Below, piece by piece: positions 35,831-45,838 of a stretch of 64,000 nucleotides of DNA. Numbering within the stretch: the stretch's first letter is position 1; the number at the start of each line of letters is the position of its first letter. The translations under genes were made by a program, and so were the position numbers. This stretch comes from Caenorhabditis elegans (Eukaryota; Nematoda; Chromadorea; Rhabditida; Rhabditidae): positions 13,144,001 through 13,208,000 of the forward strand of contig NC_003282.8 of NCBI RefSeq assembly GCF_000002985.6, in the 5' to 3' direction. The notes beneath the pieces were generated by a model. It was given only the letters and a program-made list of their open reading frames with translations, made no database searches and had not been told where the DNA came from.

Positions 35831-35946
35831 AGTTGCAATAAGAGATCTTGGAATTTTTGGAAAACTTTCGATGGCATCTTTCTTACGAAAAAATGTTTCT
35901 TTCGCTACTGGAAAGAATTTGATTATCAGTTAGTTGCAGACACCAA

Positions 35947-36893
35947 AAGATGGGATTTAATAGGATTACAATTTCGAATTGCTTCGTGCACTTTTAATTT
36001 TATTTTTCTTTTCTTTCATTTTCTTGTAGAATAAGATTTCACGAATTAATACATTTTGGTCAATCATTTGAAGATAAAGAACAAAAAAATACAATAACAT
36101 GGATGCAAAACTACTGGAATTAGAGTGAAACGACCATTGAAGGACAGAAGTTCGGTGAATTATCACATTTTGGCAGGTCTATTCACTTGGCGAACTACTT
36201 GGAGAAATACTCTCGTGGTCCGCTTTGCCACCATTCAATCGAGCGGTCAAGAGCCTGAAAAAGTTTAAATTTTATCATTAACCAGATCAACGAGCTATTT
36301 TTTTGTAACATCCGTTAATACTTACCGAATATTTTCGACATTCGATGAAGTGTAGACTTCTTGCAATGAGTTACAATCCAGCATGGATGACAGATTTGTT
36401 AACAATTCCAAGCACTTATCATTAATTTCATTCGAAGCAAAATTTTCAACGCAACTTGATATAAAAATTATTATTCCAGCGTCTATCATGCTAGTACAAG
36501 CCTTTGAACTTTTCTCAATAACCTTAATAATTATTTCTATGGAAGCTGAAACCATTAATTCATTTTTCCGCGGCGCACTCCATTTGATCAGCTGAATTAA
36601 TCGTTTCACATGTCTTGTTTTTTCAAATAAAGATTTCAATTCATCAGAATGCATTCGATGTATACACTGTGACATAACCACTACGGCTCTGGTACAGGGG
36701 TTCTCTGTTAAATTAGGTTCTAGCAGGAATTGCATTGCTGTTCTGCATATTTTATCAAAATCTAGTCGTCCGATTCTCAAATTGACAAGTGTTTCGACGG
36801 CGTCCCAGGTTGGAATATCACCTGACAACAATTTTTTTGCAATTTTTTGCAATTAGCAACTCAAAATCATGAAGAAACACGGTCATTATATAA
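35947..36893 (-). pseudogene. ZYG-11-like gene, 3' remnant of a gutted inverted copy
   Basis: This is an inverted near-copy of 42355-43445. It keeps most of the armadillo-type exon (open on the minus strand 36850-36326, with YWNAIETLV-type sequence changed to TWDAVETLV), the last short exon (about 36180-36255) and the 3' flank. The exon lacks its 5' part and the first five or six exons are gone. Upstream on the minus strand come a 1.17-kb palindrome and then a recognisable promoter segment (38.08-38.54 kb), so the copy has promoter and tail but no body. The 3' flank preserves the empty site of the 213-bp element found at 43068-43280. Almost certainly non-functional, although the surviving frame is still open and similar to the plus-strand copy. 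Confidence 0.8.
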
Positions 36894-38059
36894 CAAATAA
36901 TTATTGACGTATTTTGCCATTTTACGATTTTTTGTAAATTTTATATATGTGACTTATATGTAGTATGCAGTGAGTATATGAAAGCATATAAATTTCAGCT
37001 ACTTTGGCCATCTGCATAGTATTAAGATTTGGAAAAATCGAAATTTTTTTGAAAATTTTTTTTCGTGATTTTTTGAGTTGACCGTTAGAATTTTGTTGTT
37101 AATATCTAAATCGATTAAGTTTTGTTTGTTAAGTGCAAAAAATGAATCCCAACTCAATTGAGCCTCCAAAAAATTTTATAGTGAATCAAAGTCAAAAAGC
37201 GAACCACACAAAAATTACCATGTTTTTCAGTTTTGATTAATTCTTGAAAGTATTTATGATAAATTGTGTAAAACTATTTTCTTTACTCATTTTATTAAAA
37301 TTCGAGTCATTTCCTGTTGATTTCAAAAATTTTAAAAATCCAATTTTTTCTTGAAACATGGTATTTAAATAACCTGTAGACTTTGTCTCTGACATTTTAG
37401 GAATTCAAAAATGTTTAAAATGTTTCAATTGAGCATTTCTGTTTTACAATTAATATATTTCTTCATCACTTGTCTTTTTGAGCGGATAAAAAACGCTTAC
37501 CAATTTTCAAAGAAAGTCATCCGACAGTTGGAAGTGAAACTCAATTTTGAAAACGTCGTACAGGTTATCCAAATACCATATTTCAAGAACAAATTGGATT
37601 TTGAAAAGTTACGAAATCAACAGGAAATGACTCGAGTTAATAAAATTTAATAAAATTTAATAAAATGAATAAAAGTAATAATTTTATACAATTTATCATA
37701 AATACTTTCAAGAATTAATCAAAACTGAAAAACATGGTAATTTTTGTGTGGTTCGCTTTTTTACTTTGATTCACTATAAAATTTTTTGGAATGGCTCAAT
37801 TGAGTTGGGATTCATTTTTTGCACTTAAAAAACAAAACTTAATTGATTCAGATATAAACATCAAAATTCTAACGGCCAACTCAAAAAATCACGAAAAAAA
37901 ATTTTCAAAAAATTTTCGATTTTTTCAAATATTAATACTAAGCAGATGACCAAAGTAGCTGAAATTTATATGCTTTCATATACTCACTGCCTACTATAAG
38001 TCACATATATAAAATTTACAAAAAATCGTAAAATGGCAAAATACGTCAATAATTATTTG
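36894..38059. mobile_element. 1166-bp palindromic element filling the deleted ZYG-11-like copy
   Basis: The termini CAAATAATTATTGACGTATT and its complement match exactly, and the arms (about 36894-37280 and 37680-38059) pair over nearly 385 bp, for example CTACTTTGGCCATCTGCAT against its inverse. The unique core of about 400 bp contains a 79-codon open frame (37411-37650) with no recognisable domain. It sits exactly between the promoter remnant and the 3' exon remnant of the minus-strand ZYG-11-like copy. It could be a non-autonomous DNA element. I could not identify a target-site duplication. Confidence 0.75.
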
Positions 38060-38084
38060 CCGACCTAATAATAACAAAGAAAAA

Positions 38085-39035
38085 ATAGGAACAGTCGTAG
38101 AGAACAAAATAAGACAGGTGGTCCTGACAATCTAGGAATGAGAACAATCATTTCAGACCTCTGAACACCTGTTCTGTGTATAGCAATATCAATGCATCTC
38201 ATGGGAATAATAAAAAATCTTATTCCGAATTATTTTTACGTATTAGAGCATTTCAGAAAAAATAAGTAAACCCATCGTTTCTCTGAAAAAAAAAGTGATA
38301 ATCTTTTTGTCTATTTAATATACATTGCGTTTTTTTGATTAATTCAAAACAGTGAAAAACATATGCCTGTCCCGGTCCAGGTTCAGCAAAGTTATGACGT
38401 TTTGAAAGTGCCGAAAAAAATTCCTTGACCAAACCCTAGCAAAAAAAACTTTCAAATTTTCAAAAAAAAACAATTCATTATTGATAAAAACTATTGTAAC
38501 TTATCCAAAAATGTGAAAAACATGCACAGTTTTTCTCCCCACGGACAAAAAACCACATTGCTTGATCTACATATCTTGAGCAAAATTCCAAAAAGTACTT
38601 TTTCTTGTAGGTTAATTTATGGGTTTTCTTGAGTGTTATGAGATAAAACTTGCATGGCATATGTTTTCACTGTTTTTTAATCATTTGCAAATAGTTTTTC
38701 CTCTTTTCAGAAAACATTTTTTTTTTGAATTTTTTGAAATTTTGTAAAAGTGCGCCACTTTCAAAACGTCCCAACTTTGCTGAACCTGGACCGGGGCAGC
38801 TAAATTTTTTTCCTCTTTCCTCTTTAAAATCACAGTTTTGTCGTAAATTCCTCGATTGTATTTGAATGTACGCGGCGACTTGCTGATTGTGGGATGACAA
38901 AACATTCACGACTGTTCCCACTTTATTATTCCCACGAAGTGCATAGATCTCGCTATACACCAGGTGTTCACAGGTCTGAGATGGTTGTTCTCATTCCTAG
39001 ATTGTCCACCAGTCTCTTGGTTTTTTTTTGTTCTG
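38085..39035. repeat. Inverted duplication of the ZYG-11-like promoter region (head to head)
   Basis: The left arm (about 38085-38540) and the right arm (about 38560-39035) are inverse copies: GGTCCAGGTTCAGCAAAGTT against AACTTTGCTGAACCTGGACC, AGGAATGAGAACAATCATTT against TGGTTGTTCTCATTCCTAGA, and a closing ACGACTGTTCC(T/C). It places two ZYG-11-like start regions back to back around 38.55 kb. The sequence after the left arm, in minus-strand direction, stops matching immediately before the expected ATG. Confidence 0.8.
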
Positions 39036-39071
39036 TACGACTGTTCCCATTTTTCTTCGTTATTCCATACA

Positions 39072-42000
39072 ATGGGCAATTCTCTTCATGATATTGCCTG
39101 CCAAAAAATTGCCGAGTTCATTAAAAATGGTTAGTTTTCTACATGATTATGCTTACTTCGATATATTTACAGGTTCATACAACAAACGCGCATTTGAACT
39201 GGATCCCAAATCGAGTAACATAGTTTATTCCCATTTCATGAAAGGGGATGTTCCTTTCAGTTGGAAACCCATTCATAAAATGAACGCAACAAAAGTTACC
39301 CTACAACCTCAAACACTGGTTGAGAATAATGCCAGGCAGCTGCAGGAATGTTCTATAGAAGAACTGAAAATTGGAAACTTTTCTAAATCTAAAAATTGGG
39401 GCTTATTTATGGAAGGTAAGTTATTACAAGCAATCGATACATTTTTTTTCTTTAGTCTACTTAGAATCAATACATTTTTTTCTTTAGTCTACTTAGAATC
39501 AATCGTTTCATGCATTACACGGTCATTCAGTTATAGATTGCTCCATTCCATTTTTAGAGTTTGCTTAAAATAATTGATATTACAGCATTTTAAAAACTTT
39601 ACAAGAATGTTGAAGTAGTGAAAATCCCATCACGTTTTAAGAAAATGATATATGAAAAATGAAGGCTCCCAAAAAACAAACGATATTTGTCAAACAATTA
39701 AGTCTCTCCTATGAGAAGAACAATGCAAATCTGAGAAAAAATGATATCTGCTTTTGCACTAAAAAGTATACCGTATTTTTTTTATAAGAATAGATGCAAT
39801 ACTATTTTTCGAAGTTCTCCCTGTTTGTAATACTAAAAAGGAGTGCAAGACTGATTTTTAGAATATTTGTCTGTGTTTGATCTACTAGTTTTAACTTAAC
39901 AAATTAAATGATATATGGAAATTCAGAAAACTTTATTATGAATGTAACAATGAAGTTCAATAACTGATAAGAATTTTGTGAAAAATTGTTGAAAATAGGC
40001 AAAAAATGTTGGTAAAATCATAAAATTAGTGAAACGGGAATTTGAATTCTAATGAATACTATTAAAATTTATTTATCGATCCTTGAATTTTGCAAAACTT
40101 TTGTCGCACAGAAAGTGGGGCGGAGCGTAGTTTTTCGATTTTCAGTACATACAGTGATCCGGGTCAATACCATTTTTTTCACTGTTTATCAATTTTTATA
40201 AAAATGTGAGAGTTTATGTTATTACCACTATCTAAGTATAGTTTTGAAAAACCGTTCGCTCAGAATTTGTTTGCTGGTTATCGAAAAAAATAGTCAAAAA
40301 TTTTTAATTTTTGATGCAAAAATAGTGTTACCAAATCTAAAATATTTTAACGCTTTGTTTGTGTAAAAACTTTTTAAACTTAATTACATCATTTTTGCCA
40401 AAAAAATTAAATTTTTTCTACAAAAATCGGTTTTACCATTAAAAAATTTTTTTTAGCATCGGGTGGAAACCAAAAAAAGGGCTCAGAGTAAGGTTGTTTG
40501 GAGTGATAAAAATTTTCAAAACTGCCATTAAATGAAATATAGTGATTAATAACATAAACTCTCACATTATTCATTAAGCTCAAAATGGTTATTTACTAAT
40601 TGTAAGCTTAAAAATACAAAAAAAAAACATTCCACTTTTTTTTTACTTTTTAATAATTTAAAAATACTTATAAAATGAGGGCATGTAAAACACAAGTACC
40701 AAATAAAATGTATTTTTTCAGATTGGAAGAATGCTGCCATCTTTGACACACTTAGCTATCTGTGGGATACAAATCACTGAAGATGATTTCTATCAACTTT
40801 GCAGTAATTTTCCAAATCTTCGGTCATTGGATATCAGTGGGACCAACATCAAGAGTCTAACGGGAATTTCAAGACTACGAAAACTGGAAGTGCTCGCTGT
40901 GAGAGATTTACCCATTAAAAGTTGCGAAGAGCTAAGTGACTTATTCAATTTAAACAACTTGAAGGCAGTGGATATATCAGAAACAAGGTCAGTTAGTTTT
41001 TTACACGGTCTATGTTTTTTTCTTGTGTAAACGAGATTTGCAATGCTCATTACTTACATAAGTAATTTTCCTATAACATATCATGTAAATCATGTACTCA
41101 TTCAGGTTTATTCGGGAATCGAACAATAACACGATTATGTACGTAGCTTGCCAGAAAGTGTTACCAGAGTTGAGGTTTATAGATTGTTCAAGAACTATGA
41201 TGAGCGTGGAGCTTCTCGAATATCTGCTAAAAACTCATCGTAATCTTCAAGGAGTGATTGCAACGAGTAAGAAAATTTCAAGTTTTCAATTCTGCAAATA
41301 ATTTCAGTGACTAAATCAGACAGTGACATATATGATGATGCTCGTGCTCTCAATGTGGCAACTTTTGATTCAACTGTTCGAGCTCTCACTTACTTTTTGA
41401 AGGCAAACAAGGTTTTTGAAAATGGGCATACTATTACGAAAATTGATGATTTCATTGCTGCTGATAGCTCACGAATTCTCAATATTCGTCCTTGCATGGA
41501 AATTATTATAAAATCTATGCAAACTTTTGATTCGCCATTTGTAGTACAAAACGGATTGAGATGTTTGATAAGATTCGGAATGTGAGTTGATGTAGAAATG
41601 CGAAACTTTTTCCAAAAATTAAGTAGGCGCGTGTTCTTCATAGGTACACAGTTGAAAACTTTTTTAAACTTAAACATGTACTCAACAATTTGTTGAAGTC
41701 GTATTGGAAGAAAATAAAATGCACTGTACCTATTCTTGCATCCATTTTTTGAAATGCAAGTTGGTCTCAACCATTTTTTAAAACTTATTTAAATACGTTA
41801 TTTCAACGCAAACTTAAGAAAAAGGAATAGTTGAATAAGTTGCATGTATAACTTTTTCACCCTTGATCGAAAATCTTCAGGCTCATCCAGTGCCCTATGT
41901 TCTTTTTGATAATTTATAAATGTTTCAAGCATATTTCGTACTAATATTTTGCTTTCTTACTTTCGAGAAGGGTTCAAATATTGTTTTTTGTTAGAATTAG

Positions 42001-42982
42001 CAACAATTATGCGAATTCTATTACAAAGAAATGCTCTTGTAGGTGAAAACTGGAAATCCTTTAAAAAAATGTCTGAAAATTGGTATAACATTAATAGAAA
42101 AACCATATCTCAACTGTTTGATTTCAAAATTTTTACATACATAGGAGTAATTTTCGAAAAATCACCACTGGCTCGACTCCACCTTTTCAAGAACCAAGAA
42201 TAAACATGGAAAATTAATATCTTTGTTTTCAGTGGATATTCTAACCAGCTTTGTTCTAATGGAGTGACATTATTGGTTGAAACTTTGTTGAGTTTCGTTC
42301 AACCAACTCGATTGGTACCTCCACACGATTTAACGGATGCTAAATCTTCTTACTGGAATGCCATCGAAACACTTGTCAATTTGAGAATCGGACGAATAGA
42401 TTTTGATAAAATATGCAGAACAGCAATGCAATTTCTGCTAGAACCTAATTTAACAGAGAACCCCTGTACCAGAGCCGTAGTGGTTATGTCACAGTGTGTA
42501 CATCGAATGCATTCTGATGAATTGAAATCTTTATTTGAAAAAACAAGACATGTGAAACGATTAATTCAGCTGATCAAATGGAGTGCGCCGCGGAAAAATG
42601 AATTAATGGTTTCAGCTTCCATAGAAATAATTATTAAAATTATTGAAAAAAGTTCAAAAGCTTGTATGGAAATAACAGAAGCTGGAATAATAAGTTTTGT
42701 ATCAAGTTGCGTTGAAAATTTTGAGTCAAATGCTATTAATGATAAGTGCTTGGAATTGCTAAGAAATCTGTCATCCATGCTGGATTGTAACTCATTGCAA
42801 GAAGTCTACACTTCATCGAATGTCGAAAATATTCGGTAAGTATTAACGGATGTTACAAAAAAATAGCTCGTTGATCTGGTTAATGATAAAATTTAAACTT
42901 TTTCAGGCTCTTGACCGCTCGATTGAATGGTGGCAAAGCGGACCACGAGAGTATTTCTCCAAGTAGTTCGCCAAGTGAATAG
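39072..42982 (+). CDS. ZYG-11-like CUL-2 ubiquitin-ligase adaptor, exon 3 missing (probably defective)
   Basis: Recognisable exons: 39072-39129, 39173-39415, 40722-40987, 41106-41266, 41308-41581, 42233-42835 and 42907-42982. The N terminus (NSLHDIACQKIAEFI) resembles the VHL/BC-box start of ZYG11/ZER1 proteins. Exon 40722 onward encodes leucine-rich repeats (LPSLTHLAI, LRSLDISGTNI, LEVLAV). The large 603-bp exon corresponds to armadillo-type helical repeats. This family recruits N-terminal-glycine and related degrons to CUL-2. Compared with the intact paralogue (49.8-53.4 kb) the 125-bp third exon is absent. The exon before the gap ends in phase 1 and the next begins in phase 0, so simple joining shifts the frame. 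A shorter product starting at the ATG at 40731 remains possible. Intron sequence is homologous up to about 39.65 kb and then replaced. Confidence 0.7.
40203..40569. repeat. Palindromic element in the region where the ZYG-11-like exon 3 is lost
   Basis: The left end TGTGAGAGTTTATGTTATTA and the right end TAATAACATAAACTCTCACA are complementary. It lies in sequence with no counterpart in the intact paralogue, so its insertion may be linked to loss of the exon. Confidence 0.75.
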
Positions 42983-43067
42983 ACCTGCCAAAATGTGATA
43001 ATTCACCGAACTTCTGTCCTTTGATGGTCGTTTCACTCAAATTCTAGTATTTTTGCATCCACGTTTG

Positions 43068-43280
43068 GGTACTTATGGGTTTCGTTCCCCCAAAATGATT
43101 TTTAATTATTTAACACTACCTTTTTAATTTTAATCCACACGTGAATGTTTATTTTAATACTGTTTTCATTTTTACAAGGCTTAGAAAATCATTTCCCTAA
43201 GCCTGAGAATAAAAAAAAAGTTCATGTCTCGATTAGAAAATATGGAAATCATTTTGGGGGGAACGAAACCCATAAGTACC
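43068..43280. mobile_element. 213-bp hAT-like MITE with 8-bp target duplication
   Basis: Terminal inverted repeats GGTACTTATGGGTTTCGTTC and its complement continue into CCCC/GGGG. It is flanked on both sides by CACGTTTG (43060-43067 and 43281-43288). The inverted copy of this 3' flank, near 36092-36101, lacks the insert and has a single similar site (CATGTTATTG). An 8-bp duplication is characteristic of hAT-type transposons. There is no coding capacity. Confidence 0.88.
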
Positions 43281-44292
43281 CACGTTTGTTTAATTCTTGT
43301 TCTCTGTCTACAAATGATTGACCAAAATGTATTAATTCGTACAATCCTATTCTGAAAAAAAATAAAAAGTAAAATTAAAAGTGCACGAAGCAATTCGAAA
43401 TTGTAATCCTATTAAATCCCATCTTTTGGTGTCTGCAACTAACTGATAATCAAATTCTTTCCAGTAGCAAAAGAAACATTTTTAGCTCAAACACCGCGTT
43501 GTACCCAAAACTTGGGAAAAGCTTTGTTAAACTTTGTCTCGAAAATTACTCAAAATCGTTCAAAAAGTGCAAAAAAAAACAATCAGAATCAGGGCTGAGC
43601 GGCTGGCAAGTCGGCTAGTAGAGCATTTTTTTAAAGTTTTCACAAGGTCAACAAGAAACGATTTTAAAATAAATATAAAATTTCAATAAGTAGGCCCACG
43701 GGACAGTTTTTTCAAAAAAAAATTCAAAAAAAAACCAGTCACCGTTCTGGTACGTCTTGAAGTTTTCAGTTGTCGGCTGTCGGCTGTGGCTGTCGGCTGG
43801 TAGATTCAAAAAACGTGCTTAATACAATCAAAAAGTTTTTCTTAACACTAAAACTTACATGTATATAAAAGAGCAATCCAAAAAACTTCAAAAATTCGAT
43901 TAAAGTACATAAATGTCATGGTAATTTTACTCAATTCTTAATTTCTGTACGCTGGCAGTTTTGATAATGTAATCACTTCTGGCTGACTCATAGTCAGACT
44001 TGATTTTCATGTTTTCCAAATATTCATTTATAAACTATTCAACTTGGACAAAATTTTGGAAAAACATAGTTTTACAAAACATCGGACAAACTTTACTACA
44101 AATGCCTTGATCTTTTTGAAAGGATCAGGGAATTTATGTTAAAAAAATACTAGAAAGAACAACTTAAGAAGTTGAAGGATCGAGAACATTTCAAATACAA
44201 TAAACGTAAACGGCTATAAAGAGAAATTAGACACCTTGAGGGTGCAGAAGAAACGATGATTGAATGAAGTTTGATTGCAAAGCAAAGATCGG

Positions 44293-45046
44293 CTAATCGG
44301 CATTTGGGACACCAGCTTCCTCATTGACCGGACCTGCAACGCCGCCGTCACGAATATTCGCGTGACCGACATGTCCACATCTGAAATTTTAGAAGTACAT
44401 AACATCTTCCGTGATTATTAAAACATACCCATCTCCGAGAAGGCTGTGAAAGTTGGCGTGCAAGATGAAGACACTGTCAGCTTTGGTCCGGTGACTGAAA
44501 TAGTTACGTTTTACAAAATCATGCAGTTTTCTCATAGTTCGCGTTTAAGTAGGTTAAGCACCAATGAAATTATTTCTTTCGAGATTTACGAAACTTTATT
44601 TTTAAATTCATCGATCATTCACAAGCGTATCCATTGTTTTGCACGTTTTATTTTATACGGATTTTTATAGAAAACCATGGGTTTTATAAGTGATTTTAAA
44701 TTTTGAAAAACATTGCAAAAATTTCTACGTCGAAACAGGGACATGTTTTTTCCTCAAATTCCTTCAGCTTCTTCAAATGAGTTCAAATGACTGAAGCGCA
44801 GTTTGTTGAATATGTTCCAGGTTCTGGATCTATATATCACTTACGTAAAGCTTTGGCAATTCGAGATGCTCCCTAATTCCTGGCTCTCTCGGACCGCCTC
44901 AGATGGATTTCCGAGTGCACGAACAGGAAAAATGCATCTGAAATTTTGCGATATTAAATTTTTACGGAAAACTTTCGCACGTACGCGACACTTGTGTGCT
45001 GGTGTATGGCCCGGTGTGCTTCTTTGAGAACATCCAGCGACGTCAT
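44293..45046 (-). CDS. Unknown 102-aa protein
   Basis: Four minus-strand exons, 44985-45046, 44845-44937, 44429-44494 and 44293-44380, have good GT-AG boundaries, and all three joins keep one frame (62+93+66+88 = 309 nt). That is the main evidence for a real gene. The peptide starts MTSLDVLKEAHRAIHQHTSV and ends GPVNEEAGVPNAD; the last third is rich in Gly and His (GDGCGHVGHANIRDGG). There is no signal peptide or membrane segment and no domain I recognise. A TTATTTTCAG acceptor 7 bp upstream of the ATG suggests an upstream 5' exon or trans-splicing. The GC-rich LTR-like block at 45.15-45.51 kb lies directly upstream and could supply the promoter. Confidence 0.6.
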
Positions 45047-45139
45047 GTTGATGCTGAAAATAACACAATGAAGTTAATTATGTTTAGATTTTTTAAATTT
45101 ATTTTTTTGCTTCACTATAGAGTAAGAGTGGAAGGTTTT

Positions 45140-45515
45140 GAGGTTATTACGGTTTATTAAGGATAAACTAATAGAGAAAACACCGAGTTAATAGGACATG
45201 TAAAGAGGGGCAAAGAGCGATAAATGACACAAGTAAAAGGAATTAGAGAAGACCTCGAATGAGCGTGACGACGGTCTTTTATACTCCCGGCTGACGAGGA
45301 TTGGCGGGCGGCAATCCGAGGCGAATCGAGCGCGCCGTCCAACGGGGCGCGTTTGCATTGTGTACGGTAGACAGGTAGCAGGTCGTTGTTGTTGGCAGCG
45401 GTGACGGCCGAATACAGACATGCATTCGCTACGACGACACTTGCTGGACCTGGAAAACTAGACTGAAGTAATGCTCTTATATTGGAGAGGTGGGAACCAG
45501 AAAATCCTTACAATA
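45140..45515 (-). mobile_element. Possible solo LTR (TATA box to AATAAA block)
   Basis: A GC-rich island in AT-rich surroundings. On the minus strand it has GGGAGTATAAAAGACCG (45275-45291), then about 125 bp later CCTTAATAAACCG, the spacing of a retroviral-type promoter and poly(A) signal in one short unit. The minus-strand left edge reads TGTAAGG. I found no matching second LTR, no internal retrotransposon and no clear target duplication, so it may simply be a strong promoter. Confidence 0.35.
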
Positions 45516-45838
45516 GTATTTTCCCTCTTTCCGGTTCAAAATGATTAAATCAATTTTTTAAAACCCACTACTGGACTAGAGTAGTATAGTGAGCTCACTA
45601 TACTACTGTCTAGAAACGAATTACTCAAAAAATAAAATTTTCAAAATCAATTTTCTTACGTGACATTTTATTATTGTTGTTTTTAAAACCTCCCGTAAAA
45701 AAAAGAAAAATAAATTGTCGACATATCGTGGTAAAACCAAAATCGATTTATTCTTCAACTTTTAACCGACCGGGTGTGGTACGACATCAGCTCGCTTCAA
45801 ATTGGACATCAAAGAAGAAAAAAAACTGCAGAATCGTC

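Noticed and set aside
37411-37650. 79-codon frame in the core of the 1166-bp palindrome
   Set aside because: No transposase or other motif; kept as part of the element only.
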